In this document: one piece after another, positions 1 to 7,421 of the stretch
Position numbering within the stretch: position 1 is the first letter of the stretch
How the letters are laid out: the number at the start of each line of letters is the position of its first letter
Source: an uncultured Myxococcales bacterium
GTDB lineage: Bacteria > Myxococcota_A > UBA9042
Assembly (NCBI GenBank): GCA_937915965.1
Contig: CALGHC010000543.1
Coordinates: 1 to 12,596 of the forward strand
Reading direction: 5' to 3'
Length of the DNA: 12,596 bases
Translations under genes and position numbers: made by a program
The notes under the pieces: model-generated
What the model saw: the letters and a program-made list of their open reading frames with translations, nothing else
Database searches by the model: none
What the model was told of the DNA's origin: nothing

Positions 1-135
1 GTAGCCGCCGTCGGCGACCGGACCGCCGGCGCCGTTGCGCAGCCCACCTTGGACCGCGAAGCGAGGCCCGGCATGCGCGGGCAAGGCCACGGCGAGGAGG
101 AAGACGGCGGCGAACGCAAAGGCGAGGCGGTTCAT
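1..135 (-). CDS. Secreted protein of unknown function, N-terminal 45 residues only
   Basis: The gene starts at an ATG (135-133) and runs off the left edge. A GGAG ribosome site (complement of 142-145) lies 6 nt before the start. The first 22 residues form a textbook Sec signal peptide: MNR, a hydrophobic Leu/Ala/Phe/Val core, then Pro-Ala-His-Ala. The mature N-terminus reads GPRFAVQGGLRNGAGGPVAD. This resembles the start of exported beta-sandwich domains whose strand reads roughly 'qG.L.n..G.PvaDG.Y.l.f.lyd', but 23 mature residues are too few for a family call. It is divergent from the membrane protein that begins at about 274. I infer an exported or outer-surface protein and cannot say what it does. 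Confidence 0.7.
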   Translation of the reverse strand, partial: MNRLAFAFAAVFLLAVALPAHAGPRFAVQGGLRNGAGGPVADGGY

Positions 136-161
136 GGCTGGCTCCGGTTGCTGGAGATTTG

Positions 162-167
162 ATCATA
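162..167 (-). promoter_or_regulatory. Possible -10 element for the left-edge secreted gene
   Basis: On the minus strand this reads TATGAT, five of six matches to TATAAT, 26 nt before the ATG at 135. I find no good TTGACA-like partner 16-18 nt upstream, so it may be chance or use an activator. Confidence 0.25.
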
Positions 168-263
168 GCGCTTTGCCCCAAACGGCGCCATCGCGGCGCC
201 CACGGCGGCGCGGGGCTGTCACCCTGGCGACGCTCTGCAATACTGGAGCTTGGACACTCTCGC

Positions 264-267
264 GGAG
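264..267 (+). promoter_or_regulatory. Ribosome binding site choosing a TTG start at 274
   Basis: GGAG is followed by a 6-nt spacer and TTG at 274. The alternative in-frame TTG at 250 has its GGAG (244-247) only 2 nt away, too close for normal initiation. The later start is therefore preferred, though neither has an ATG. Confidence 0.45.
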
Positions 268-273
268 CCTGCC

Positions 274-1656
274 TTGTCGTCGCCGTTGCAATCATCCAAA
301 CAACCCCAGCCGCCCGGGCCTGACGGGGCTGGCGGGGCTGACGGGGCTGGCGGGGCTGGCCGACCGTTCGGAACGGCCGCTGCGCGTGCCGCCGTTCACC
401 GCCACCCGGTGGCGCTCGTCGCGGTGCTGTGGCTGTGTGGCACGGCGCTCGTCGAACCCGGAATCGCCAGCAGCAACGACGGCTCGCACATCGCTCTGGC
501 TCGCGCCCTCGCCGTGCACCACCAGACCGCGATCGACGCCGACCTCGACCTCACGTTGCGCGTCGACTTCGCCCGCCGCGACGGCCACGCCTACTCCGAT
601 CGCCCCCCGGGCACCGCGTTCCTGGCCTTGCCGGCCGTCTGGCTTGGCTCCCGCCTCGACCCCATCCTGGCGCGCCTCACCGCCGCGACCGACGACGTCA
701 TCGTCACCCCCGCGCACGGCAACTACCTGCGCACCTACGTCGCTCGCCAGCGCAACGGTCCAGCGCTTGTCACGCTCCAGGGAACCGCGCTCGCCGTCGC
801 TCTCCACACCCGGCTCGTCGGCCTGATCGGCCTGATCCTGCTGGCGGCCTGGTTGCGTCGCAGGGATACGGCGACCGCGAGCCGGGCCGTCGTCCTCGGT
901 CTCGTCGGCGCGGCGAGCCTCTGGGGGCCGTACGCGACGACGCTGTTCAGCCATGTCACCGCGGCGACCCTGGTCACCGCCTTTGCGCTCGCCATCGACC
1001 GCGACCACGATGGCCGCGACGGACCTTGGTTTGCGATCGCGGCTGGGTTGTTCGGCGCCTGGGCGATCGCCTGCGACTACGCCCTCGTCCTGGCGATCTT
1101 GCCGGCCACCTTGCTGCTGGCCAAGCCGAGCCGGTGGCCCTGGTTGGCGCTGGGGGCGGTGCCGATAACCGCCGCGGTCCTCGCCTACCATGCGGCCGCG
1201 TTCGGCTCGCCTTGGTCCATCGGCTACGACTTCGCGACCAACTTCGCGTTCGCGCGCAGCCGAGGCGAGACCTTCGATGGCGACCTGGTCTCTGGGGCGA
1301 CCGTACTGATCGGTGTCGGCCGGGGTGCCGGCCTCGCTGCGATGGCGCCGCTGTGGCTGCTGGGTGGAGTCGGCCTGATCGCGGCTGGAGCCCGCCGAGA
1401 CAAGCTGCTCGCGCTCGCCGCCCTGCCCTGGCTTGTGGCCCTGTGCTTGCATCGCACGCCATGGGGTGGAGGTACGGTCGACCACCGCTACATCTTGCCG
1501 CTGCTGCCGTTGCTGGCCGTCGGACTCGCTGCCCTGATCGAGAATCTGCGCTCGAGAGGCCGTCTCTGGCGACGAGCGGGCCTTGGCGGCGTGGGCGCGG
1601 CCGCGATCTGGTCGGCCTGGTCGGTTTGGAGCCACTTCCTGGCGTGGCAGGGCTGA
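274..1656 (+). CDS. Polytopic membrane protein, GT-C / family 39-like glycosyltransferase
   Basis: Predicted 460-residue inner-membrane protein (468 if the TTG at 250 is used). After a Gly/Ala/Asp-rich N-tail comes a first membrane segment near residues 46-60, then an extracytoplasmic region with SNDGSH (about 67-72) and YSDRPPGTAFLALP (about 107-120). Many further hydrophobic segments follow. The acidic residue after the first membrane helix and the 'Y-S-D-R-P-P-G' loop are typical of GT-C enzymes related to ArnT/PMT, which transfer sugars from polyprenyl-phosphate donors on the outer face of the membrane. Later landmarks also fit: LWGPYATTLFSH, FGSPWSIGYDF, and TPWGGGTVDHRYILPLLPLL near the C-terminus. 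The acceptor cannot be told from sequence, and an inactive transporter-like relative is possible. The gene stands alone, divergent from the left gene and convergent with the operon on its right. Confidence 0.72.
   Translation: MSSPLQSSKQPQPPGPDGAGGADGAGGAGRPFGTAAARAAVHRHPVALVAVLWLCGTALVEPGIASSNDGSHIALARALAVHHQTAIDADLDLTLRVDFARRDGHAYSDRPPGTAFLALPAVWLGSRLDPILARLTAATDDVIVTPAHGNYLRTYVARQRNGPALVTLQGTALAVALHTRLVGLIGLILLAAWLRRRDTATASRAVVLGLVGAASLWGPYATTLFSHVTAATLVTAFALAIDRDHDGRDGPWFAIAAGLFGAWAIACDYALVLAILPATLLLAKPSRWPWLALGAVPITAAVLAYHAAAFGSPWSIGYDFATNFAFARSRGETFDGDLVSGATVLIGVGRGAGLAAMAPLWLLGGVGLIAAGARRDKLLALAALPWLVALCLHRTPWGGGTVDHRYILPLLPLLAVGLAALIENLRSRGRLWRRAGLGGVGAAAIWSAWSVWSHFLAWQG
320..360 (+). 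repeat. Coding 18-bp tandem repeat (two 9-bp half-units)
   Basis: The unit CTGACGGGGCTGGCGGGG occurs at 320-337 and 338-355, followed by a further CTGGC. Each unit is itself two near-identical 9-mers. It encodes a Gly-Ala-Asp/Gly-Ala-Gly tail before the first membrane helix of the glycosyltransferase-like protein, and its length could vary by slippage without a frameshift. Confidence 0.85.
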
Positions 1657-1659
1657 GCG

Positions 1660-1721
1660 GCGGCGCTGAGCGGCAGGCCTGGGCAGCGGCGCTAAGCGAC
1701 AGGCCTGGGCAACGGCGCTGA
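1660..1721. repeat. 26-bp imperfect tandem repeat in a convergent intergenic gap
   Basis: Two 26-bp copies (1660-1685 and 1686-1711) differ at two positions, and a third partial copy (1712-1721) begins ACGGCGCTGA. The array starts just after the stop codon of the membrane protein (1654-1656) and ends 10 bp before the stop of the YdcF-like gene. It contains AGGCCT palindromes but no stem-loop with a T-tract, so I do not call it a terminator. Confidence 0.8.
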
Positions 1722-1730
1722 TTCGGCACG

Positions 1731-2489
1731 TTACCGCCCGCGCATCGCGTACCAGGCCCGACCGACGAGCTCGTGAAACGCATGCGACACCGTCTGTGCG
1801 GCCCGCGAATTGGGCAGAAGCGCCGACAGGCGGCTCGCGTTGGCCAGCAGATCAGGTCGAGCGGTGGATGCGGCCACGACCTCGAACCCGTGGCGCTCAA
1901 AAGCGGCTGCCGCGCGCGGCATGTGCAGCGCATGTGTGACCAGGATGATGCGCCGAAGGCCCGCGGCTTGCAGAACCTCCGCGCTGAATTCCGCGTTCTC
2001 CCATGTGGTTCGGCTGCGATCCTCCTGCCAGCGGACCGGAACGCCCAGCTCGTCGGCGAGCGCGGTGGCCATCAACTGCGCCGAAGATGTCACCTCGCCA
2101 CCCGGGCGCCCGCCGCTGACGAGCAGCGGCAAGCCGGTGGTGCGGGCAACCTGGGCAGCGAAGCGCAGACGCACCAAGGTCGCTGCCCCGACTGTGTCGC
2201 CGCCGTACTCGACTGAATCATGTTCGCGGCCGCCCCCTAGCGCGACGATCGCGCCCGCGCCACTGTCGGCGAACGACGCCAACGGTCGCGACGGCGTCGA
2301 GAGCCCGCCAATCAAGCCCTGCGCGACGAGCGGCGTGGTCGCAAGCCACAGGCCGACTAGCGCAGTGACAGCGAGCCAGCGGCCGAGCCGCGGTCGCCAG
2401 CGCCCCACCACGACCCCTGCGATCGCGATCACTAGCAGACCACCGGGAGGCAGAACCAAGGCTTCGAGGAGGTGGCTGAACCCAAGCAT
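1731..2489 (-). CDS. YdcF/ElyC-like DUF218 membrane protein
   Basis: This 252-residue protein has two N-terminal membrane helices (about 9-29 and 36-58) followed by a DUF218 domain on the periplasmic side. Diagnostic motifs are visible in order: IVALGGGRE (81-89), LLVSGG (122-127), RTTWENA (160-166) and ILVTHALHMPRAAAAFERHG (182-201). The length and two-helix layout match the ElyC/YdcF type rather than the shorter SanA type. E. coli ElyC is linked to peptidoglycan and polyprenyl-carrier homeostasis, but the chemistry of the family is not firmly established. The start lies 10 nt after the mutase stop and has no clear Shine-Dalgarno, which suggests translational coupling at the end of the ethylmalonyl-CoA operon. 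Its link to that pathway is not obvious and may be only shared transcription. Confidence 0.82.
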   Translation of the reverse strand: MLGFSHLLEALVLPPGGLLVIAIAGVVVGRWRPRLGRWLAVTALVGLWLATTPLVAQGLIGGLSTPSRPLASFADSGAGAIVALGGGREHDSVEYGGDTVGAATLVRLRFAAQVARTTGLPLLVSGGRPGGEVTSSAQLMATALADELGVPVRWQEDRSRTTWENAEFSAEVLQAAGLRRIILVTHALHMPRAAAAFERHGFEVVAASTARPDLLANASRLSALLPNSRAAQTVSHAFHELVGRAWYAMRGR

Positions 2490-2499
2490 GGTGATCGAT

Positions 2500-4437
2500 T
2501 CAGACGCGGCGGTTTGCGACGGCGATCAGGCCAGCGACCACATCGTCGAGGGAACCATCATCGGCGGTGAACACCGCGGCGGCACCCGCTTGTAGCACGA
2601 GCGCGCGATCGGCGTGGGGCAAGATGCCGCCGATCGCGATGGGGATGTCGGCGCCGCCGCGGACGATCAGGGCGGCCCGGACCGCTCGGACCATGGCCAG
2701 ATGACCGCCCGAGAGGCTGGAGATGCCGATCACGTCGACGTCCTCGGCGACGGCAGCGGCGGCGACCGCCTCGGGGCTCTGGCCCAGGCCCAGGTAGACC
2801 ACCTCGGCACCAGCCTGACGCAGCGAGAGGGCGAGGACGCGCAGCGCGTTGACGTGGCCATCGAGGCCCGCCTTGGCGAGCAGCACGCGCGGCGTGGGGC
2901 CAGCCGAGTGAGAACGCACGTTCGTCGCGGCAGCGCGCTCGCCTCCGACCGAACCAACGCCGAGGGGTGCAGACCAGCGCGCGCCAAAGACCTCGAGAAG
3001 CGCGGCGGTCCACTCGCCAGTGGTGCCACCGGCGCGGGCAAAGACGACAGAAGGCTCGATGACGCTCTCTCCTGCCTCGGCGGCCGCGACAAGCGCGGCG
3101 CGCGCTGCGACCCAATCGCCCGAATCGCGGTCGGCACGCCACGAGGCCAAAGACTGGGTCAGACGCTCTTCCATCTCGGCCGGAGGCGTTGGCATCGCCG
3201 GCCGTGCGGGCAGGCTGACCGGGACCGCTTCGGTGTGGCAATTGACGCCGACCAGCGGGCGTTCGCCACCATCGACCGCGCGCTTCCACTCTGCCATGCG
3301 CCGCCCGAGCAAGGCGCTCAAGTGTTCGATGGTGCCGCGGTAGCCGCGCGCGAGGCTGGCCTCGATGATGTCACGGGCTTGTGAAACGACGGCGGCGGTC
3401 GCCGCTTCGATGACGTGGCTGCCAGCAAAGATGTCTTCGTGCTGAGCGATGTCGGTCTCGGCCATCAGGACCTGCTGGGTGCGCAGGCTAAGCCATTGTT
3501 CTCCCTCGTCGGGCAGGCCGAGAGCCTCGCGAAATCCCGGCAGCTGCAACGCGCCGACACGCGCCGAAGCCGACAAGAGCACCGGCAGAGCCTGCAGGGC
3601 GATGCGGACGATGTTGACCTCGGGCTGCTGCGCGGTCAGCGTCAGGGAACGGACCTGACAGCCGGCGCGAAAGCGGGGCTCAAGGCCGTAGCGCTCGCGA
3701 CACAGGGCCGGCCAAAGTTGACTGTATGCACGGACCTTGGCGATCTCGGCGACCAGCTCGATGCCGCTGTTGATGAAGAAGCTGATCGCATCGACAACCT
3801 GGGAGAAGCCCTCAACGGAGAGGCGGGGCCGCACAGCGTCGAGGACAAAGAGGGCGTTGGCGAACGTGAAGCCGACCTCTTCGGCCGGCAGCGCGCCGGA
3901 CTCCATCAGGTGGTAGCCACAGCAGTTTGTTGGGTTCCAACGCGGCGACCGTGCGATGGAGGCGACGATCAGGTCGGTCGACAAGCGCAGGGACGCGTCG
4001 GGGTCGAAGATCGATGTCCCGCGCGCGACGAACTCCTTGAGCAGGTCGTTCTGGGTCGTGCCACGCAGAACCTCGCGAGGCACGCCGCGTTCGTCGGCCA
4101 GGGCAAGATAGAGGGCATACAGCCACGGCGCGGTGGCGTTGATCGTCATCGACGTGTTGGCGGTGGCGAGGTCGATGCCGTCGAAGAGGGCGCGCATGTC
4201 GCCCAGGTGGGCGACGCTCACGCCGGTCTGGCCGACGTCACCCCGCGCCATGCGATCGTCCGGGTCGTAGCCGCATTGGGTGGGCAGATCGAACGCGACC
4301 GACAGGCCCCGCTGGCCGCGCTCGAGGTTCTCGCGAAAACGGGCGTTGGTCTCGACGGCATCGCCAAAACCAGCGTAGGTCCGGATGATCCATGGCGTAC
4401 GCGCGGGCCCGGCTGGCTTGCTCTTCGACACAGTCAT
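2500..4437 (-). CDS. ecm: Ethylmalonyl-CoA mutase-type coenzyme B12-dependent mutase
   Basis: This 645-residue protein has the single-chain mutase layout. A substrate-binding barrel (about 15-405) contains RTYAGFGDAVETN (19-31), GLSVAFDLPTQCGYDPD (44-60), GTTQNDLLKEF (126-136) and GYHLMESGA (174-182, whose His matches the active-site His of methylmalonyl-CoA mutase). A linker follows, then a C-terminal cobalamin domain (about 515-645). The 'AFDLPTQ.GYDPD' and 'LKEFVARGT' versions are closer to ethylmalonyl-CoA mutase/MeaA than to methylmalonyl-CoA mutase, as is placement next to mcd. The expected reaction converts (2R)-ethylmalonyl-CoA to (2S)-methylsuccinyl-CoA by a radical rearrangement. 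The cobalamin motif is DGHVNA (526-531) instead of the usual D-x-H-x-x-G; the ligand His528 is kept, as are SSL (573-575) and IGG (602-604). The ATG start has GGAG 6 nt upstream. Substrate assignment among acyl-CoA mutases is inferred from motifs and neighbours. Confidence 0.82.
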   Translation of the reverse strand: MTVSKSKPAGPARTPWIIRTYAGFGDAVETNARFRENLERGQRGLSVAFDLPTQCGYDPDDRMARGDVGQTGVSVAHLGDMRALFDGIDLATANTSMTINATAPWLYALYLALADERGVPREVLRGTTQNDLLKEFVARGTSIFDPDASLRLSTDLIVASIARSPRWNPTNCCGYHLMESGALPAEEVGFTFANALFVLDAVRPRLSVEGFSQVVDAISFFINSGIELVAEIAKVRAYSQLWPALCRERYGLEPRFRAGCQVRSLTLTAQQPEVNIVRIALQALPVLLSASARVGALQLPGFREALGLPDEGEQWLSLRTQQVLMAETDIAQHEDIFAGSHVIEAATAAVVSQARDIIEASLARGYRGTIEHLSALLGRRMAEWKRAVDGGERPLVGVNCHTEAVPVSLPARPAMPTPPAEMEERLTQSLASWRADRDSGDWVAARAALVAAAEAGESVIEPSVVFARAGGTTGEWTAALLEVFGARWSAPLGVGSVGGERAAATNVRSHSAGPTPRVLLAKAGLDGHVNALRVLALSLRQAGAEVVYLGLGQSPEAVAAAAVAEDVDVIGISSLSGGHLAMVRAVRAALIVRGGADIPIAIGGILPHADRALVLQAGAAAVFTADDGSLDDVVAGLIAVANRRV

Positions 4438-4438
4438 G

Positions 4439-4465
4439 GACGGCTCCGACGGCTCCGACGGCTCT
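4439..4465 (-). repeat. Three 9-bp repeats carrying a duplicated Shine-Dalgarno before ecm
   Basis: On the plus strand GACGGCTCC occurs at 4439-4447 and 4448-4456, then GACGGCTCT at 4457-4465. Read on the minus strand, the first copy supplies GGAG (complement of 4444-4447) 6 nt before the ecm ATG. The second copy places another GGAG 15 nt away, too far to initiate at this ATG but able to attract ribosomes. The array fills about half of the 53-bp mcd-ecm gap. Confidence 0.75.
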
Positions 4466-4490
4466 CACGCGGCCTGGCGGCTGTCCGCGC

Positions 4491-6143
4491 TCAGCACAAA
4501 GCGGCGCGCAGCACGCCACGGGCGATGACCAGGATCGCGAGGACCTCCTCGGCCCCCTCGAAGATCGAGAGGACGCGCGCGTCCTGCCAGTAGCGGCTGA
4601 CGGCGAACTCCTCACTGTAACCCATGCCGCCATGCAGCTGCATCGCCTCGCGGGTGACGTGCTCCGCGTCTTTGCAGGCGAGCAACTTGACGAGGCTGGC
4701 CTCGTCCTGGCCACCACCCGCGTCCATGCGATCGCACACCGCGTAGGTCATCTGCCGCGACAACGCGATGCGCGCGGCCATGTCGACCAACTTGCGCCGC
4801 ACCAACGGCAGGGTCGCGAGGGTCCGGTCAAAAGCCTGCCTCTCGAGCGAATAGCCCACTGCGCTGCGAAACGCCGCTTCCATCACACCGAGCGCGCGCG
4901 CGGCGGTCTGGATACGGCCACCGGCGAAGCCCGCCATCTGCAACGCAAAGCCCTGTCCCTCGGCGCCAACGCGGTGATCGTCCGAGACGAGCCAGTCCTC
5001 GAAGAAGACCGTAAAGCTGTGCATTCCGCGGTAGCCGACCGTCGGGATCGCGCGGCCGCTGATGGACCCGCCGTTCGACTGCCAGGCGAAGGTGTGGTCG
5101 TCGGCGGGGGCGATTGTCGGCGGCTTGGGCACCAAGAACAGCGTCAGACCGCGCGCCTTTGACTCCGCCGTGCCCGTTCGGGCGAGCACCAGCATGACCG
5201 ACGCGCGCCCCGCGAAGGTGCACCACGTCTTCTCGCCGGTCAGTCGCCAACCGTCGGCGTCGCGCCTCGCCTCGACGCGCAGCCGGGCAACGTCCGAACC
5301 AGCGCCCGGCTCAGTGACCGCGATGGAGACGATCTCGTCGCCCGCGGCGATGCGCGGCAGCCAGTGCTGCTTCTGCGCTTCCGTGCCCCCTTTGAGCAGC
5401 GCCTTGGCGGCGATCTCGGGTCGGGTGATGACAGAGCCGCCCGCTCCCAGTGAGGCCCGCGACAGCTCCTCGGTGGCCAGCGCCATCGAACGGTGGTCGA
5501 TGAAATGTCCGCCGTATGTGTCGGGGATGGTGATACCGAGCGCGCCGATCTCTGCGTACGCGCGTAGCAATTCCTCAGGAATCAAGGCGTCAGTGCGATG
5601 AATGTGCTCGGCCAGCGGCGCGACCTGTTCGTCGGCAAAATCCCGAAAAAGCGCTCGAATATCCTCGTGGTCTCTCGACAACGCGTACGCGCTCGCCGCC
5701 CACGCGCCACCGTCGAGAACCCAGGGGGCGAGGGCCTCGACTGCCTCGGGGCCAGACCAGGTGTCGGTCCAGGCGGCGACGTCGTCGTCCAGCGCCAAAC
5801 GACCGTCGACCCCACCGGCAAACCAGGATGCGCAGTCCGAGATGTCGCCGCGCACGCTCCGCACAACCAGCGCGCATGCGTAGTTGGCGAGCGCTGCCAT
5901 GCGGTCGTTCTTGTGGTCGTGCGCGAACGCATCGAGCAGGTGCCCCGCCGCGGTCAGCTCGGCGACCCAGCGCGCGAGGCGAAACGCCTCTTCGCCATAT
6001 CGGTGCAAGCGACCGTTGTCGACGCGGTTTGGTCGGTCGGGGTCGGCGACGACGCGGGCGAGCCGATCGGTGAGCTGCTCCACGAGGGCAACCGCGGCCG
6101 CGACGGCCGCACGTGCGTGCGGGATGTTGGTCTCGGTCGCCAC
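4491..6143 (-). CDS. mcd: (2S)-methylsuccinyl-CoA dehydrogenase, acyl-CoA dehydrogenase family
   Basis: This 550-residue flavoprotein is about 160 residues longer than ordinary acyl-CoA dehydrogenases. An all-helical N-terminal extension of that size (about 1-160) is characteristic of methylsuccinyl-CoA dehydrogenase of the ethylmalonyl-CoA pathway. The catalytic part starts near DIRALFRDFADEQVAPLAEH (161-180). It shows IPDTYGGHFID (206-216), the FAD/substrate signature VTEPGAGSD (276-284), GEKTWCTFAG (303-312), GYRGMHSFTVFFEDW (370-384) and MQLHGGMGYSEEF (501-513). The presumed catalytic base is Glu529 in IFEGAEE. The enzyme would oxidise methylsuccinyl-CoA to mesaconyl-C1-CoA and pass electrons to electron-transfer flavoprotein; no etf genes are in the window. 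It starts at GTG with an ideal GGAGG site, 19 bp after the reductase stop. A generic acyl-CoA dehydrogenase is the alternative, made less likely by the extension and neighbours. Confidence 0.85.
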   Translation of the reverse strand: MATETNIPHARAAVAAAVALVEQLTDRLARVVADPDRPNRVDNGRLHRYGEEAFRLARWVAELTAAGHLLDAFAHDHKNDRMAALANYACALVVRSVRGDISDCASWFAGGVDGRLALDDDVAAWTDTWSGPEAVEALAPWVLDGGAWAASAYALSRDHEDIRALFRDFADEQVAPLAEHIHRTDALIPEELLRAYAEIGALGITIPDTYGGHFIDHRSMALATEELSRASLGAGGSVITRPEIAAKALLKGGTEAQKQHWLPRIAAGDEIVSIAVTEPGAGSDVARLRVEARRDADGWRLTGEKTWCTFAGRASVMLVLARTGTAESKARGLTLFLVPKPPTIAPADDHTFAWQSNGGSISGRAIPTVGYRGMHSFTVFFEDWLVSDDHRVGAEGQGFALQMAGFAGGRIQTAARALGVMEAAFRSAVGYSLERQAFDRTLATLPLVRRKLVDMAARIALSRQMTYAVCDRMDAGGGQDEASLVKLLACKDAEHVTREAMQLHGGMGYSEEFAVSRYWQDARVLSIFEGAEEVLAILVIARGVLRAALC

Positions 6144-6149
6144 GCAGGT

Positions 6150-6154
6150 CCTCC
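6150..6154 (-). promoter_or_regulatory. Shine-Dalgarno fixing the GTG start of mcd
   Basis: GGAGG on the minus strand sits 6 nt before GTG (6143-6141), inside the 19-bp gap after the upstream stop codon. This settles the non-ATG start. Confidence 0.75.
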
Positions 6155-6162
6155 GGCCCCCG

Positions 6163-7326
6163 TCACACGAGGTTCACCTCGTAGATGGGAAAGTAGCTCG
6201 TTGTCTTGCCGCTGGCGTAGTCGCGCTTGAGGTTTGGGATCTCGTCAAAGCTGTAGACGTCGACCTCAGGCGTGTCCTCGGGCATCCAGCCGGTGTTCTC
6301 GGCGAACTGCACGGCAGCCCGCCCCTGCGGATAGCGGGCGTAGTGGGTGTGGACATGGGTGTGGCGGCTGATGCACTCGAGCGCACGAACCAGCTCGATC
6401 TTCATGCCCTCCTTCCAGCCGGCGGTGGCGATGACGCCTTGGCGCGCGAGGGCCTTGACGGTCGCGCGCATCACCGGCGAACCGACGTAGTCCAGGAAGA
6501 TCGAGACACCCGCGTCTTCGGTGTTCTCCCGCGCGGTTCGCAAGAAGATCTCCTCGCTCTGCAGGTAGCGCGCCTTGTAGTCGGCGTCGGCGCGATAGCG
6601 CTTGGGGTCCCAGTCCAGATCCGGGAAGTTACGCCGGTCGACGGCCTTCATCCCAGCGCGATCGATCGCCCTGAGGCGCTTGGGGTTGCCCGATATCATC
6701 GTGGCCTGCGCGCCCCAGAACTTCGCCAGCGTCAGCTCTGCCCAGGTGACGCCCCCGCCCCAGCCCCACACGTAGGGAGACGGCAGATCCTCGATGTGCA
6801 TCTGTACGCGCCAGCAATTGTAGGCCTGATGCCAGTTCGACCAAGCAGTGATGTAGCGGAGCGAAAACGCTGCCCACTGCTTGAGGCTGTGGCGCGAGTT
6901 GTCCGGTGTCGGGATGACCTGAAGTTGATGGGTAACGGTGCGCTTGGCGAGGAGCCCGATGCTGCCCTCGGCGTCGTAGCCAAAGATCTTCTCGGGGTAG
7001 CCCCACTTATCCCAAACGCCATTGCAGAACAGGATGGCGGCGTCGCCCGGTCGGACGGTCGTCACCTTGGCGCCGACCTGCAAGACCCGTACGACACCGG
7101 CATTGCCGAGCACGACCAGATCTTCGCGCCGCTGATGGCAGACGTCGACCGGTGCGCGGTCGATGGCGTGCGCCATGTTGCCTTCCCAGCAGCCGTACAG
7201 CGGCTCGACGAGACAGTCCTCCTCGCCAAGATCGGGGAGCGTGACCTCGCCCAGCTCCAGATTGCCGGGCGCGGGCTTGCCCTTCTCGCCGGGCCGCAAT
7301 ACCCAGGCAGTCGTCGTTTCGGCCAT
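6163..7326 (-). CDS. Ccr-like medium-chain dehydrogenase/reductase, divergent
   Basis: I start this 387-residue protein at the ATG at 7326 because GAGGAG lies 6 nt upstream; a frame extension to 7398 lacks such a site. It has the MDR layout: an N-terminal GroES-like part, then a nucleotide-binding Rossmann fold with YVWGWGGGVTWAELTLAKFW (185-204), and a C-terminal HTHVHTHYAR (322-331) region. There are no structural or catalytic zinc ligand patterns. The spacing of IFGYDAEGSIG (114-124), the GNPKRLRAIDRAGMKAVDRR stretch (213-232) and the end region resemble crotonyl-CoA carboxylase/reductase, and the protein heads an operon with mcd and ecm, where ccr would belong. It is strongly diverged: the usual WGASGGLG reads WGWGGGV, and the Glu of the Ccr CO2 pocket is not evident by eye. 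The expected role is NADPH-dependent reductive carboxylation, or only reduction, of crotonyl-CoA. Confidence 0.6.
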   Translation of the reverse strand: MAETTTAWVLRPGEKGKPAPGNLELGEVTLPDLGEEDCLVEPLYGCWEGNMAHAIDRAPVDVCHQRREDLVVLGNAGVVRVLQVGAKVTTVRPGDAAILFCNGVWDKWGYPEKIFGYDAEGSIGLLAKRTVTHQLQVIPTPDNSRHSLKQWAAFSLRYITAWSNWHQAYNCWRVQMHIEDLPSPYVWGWGGGVTWAELTLAKFWGAQATMISGNPKRLRAIDRAGMKAVDRRNFPDLDWDPKRYRADADYKARYLQSEEIFLRTARENTEDAGVSIFLDYVGSPVMRATVKALARQGVIATAGWKEGMKIELVRALECISRHTHVHTHYARYPQGRAAVQFAENTGWMPEDTPEVDVYSFDEIPNLKRDYASGKTTSYFPIYEVNLV

Positions 7327-7332
7327 GGTGAT

Positions 7333-7338
7333 CTCCTC
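7333..7338 (-). promoter_or_regulatory. Shine-Dalgarno fixing the start of the Ccr-like gene
   Basis: GAGGAG on the minus strand is followed by 6 nt and ATG at 7326-7324. It rules in the shorter protein beginning MAETTTAWVLRPG over the 24-residue longer frame, whose extra N-terminus has no recognisable feature. Confidence 0.75.
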
Positions 7339-7421
7339 GGCAAGCGACGCCACCCCCGGGGGGACGAAGGTAGAGCCGGGCAGAAGGTAGCGCAGCAAGG
7401 CGGCGGTGGCCGCTCGGCGCG

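Noticed and set aside
292..1635. Long minus-strand open frame opposite the membrane protein
   Set aside because: Its translation is Arg/Gln/Gly-rich without motifs, while the plus strand shows clear membrane helices and GT-C landmarks; it is an antisense shadow typical of high GC.
3415..4593. Long plus-strand open frames across ecm and mcd
   Set aside because: They mirror the strongly supported mutase and dehydrogenase on the minus strand and have no ribosome site or recognisable domain.
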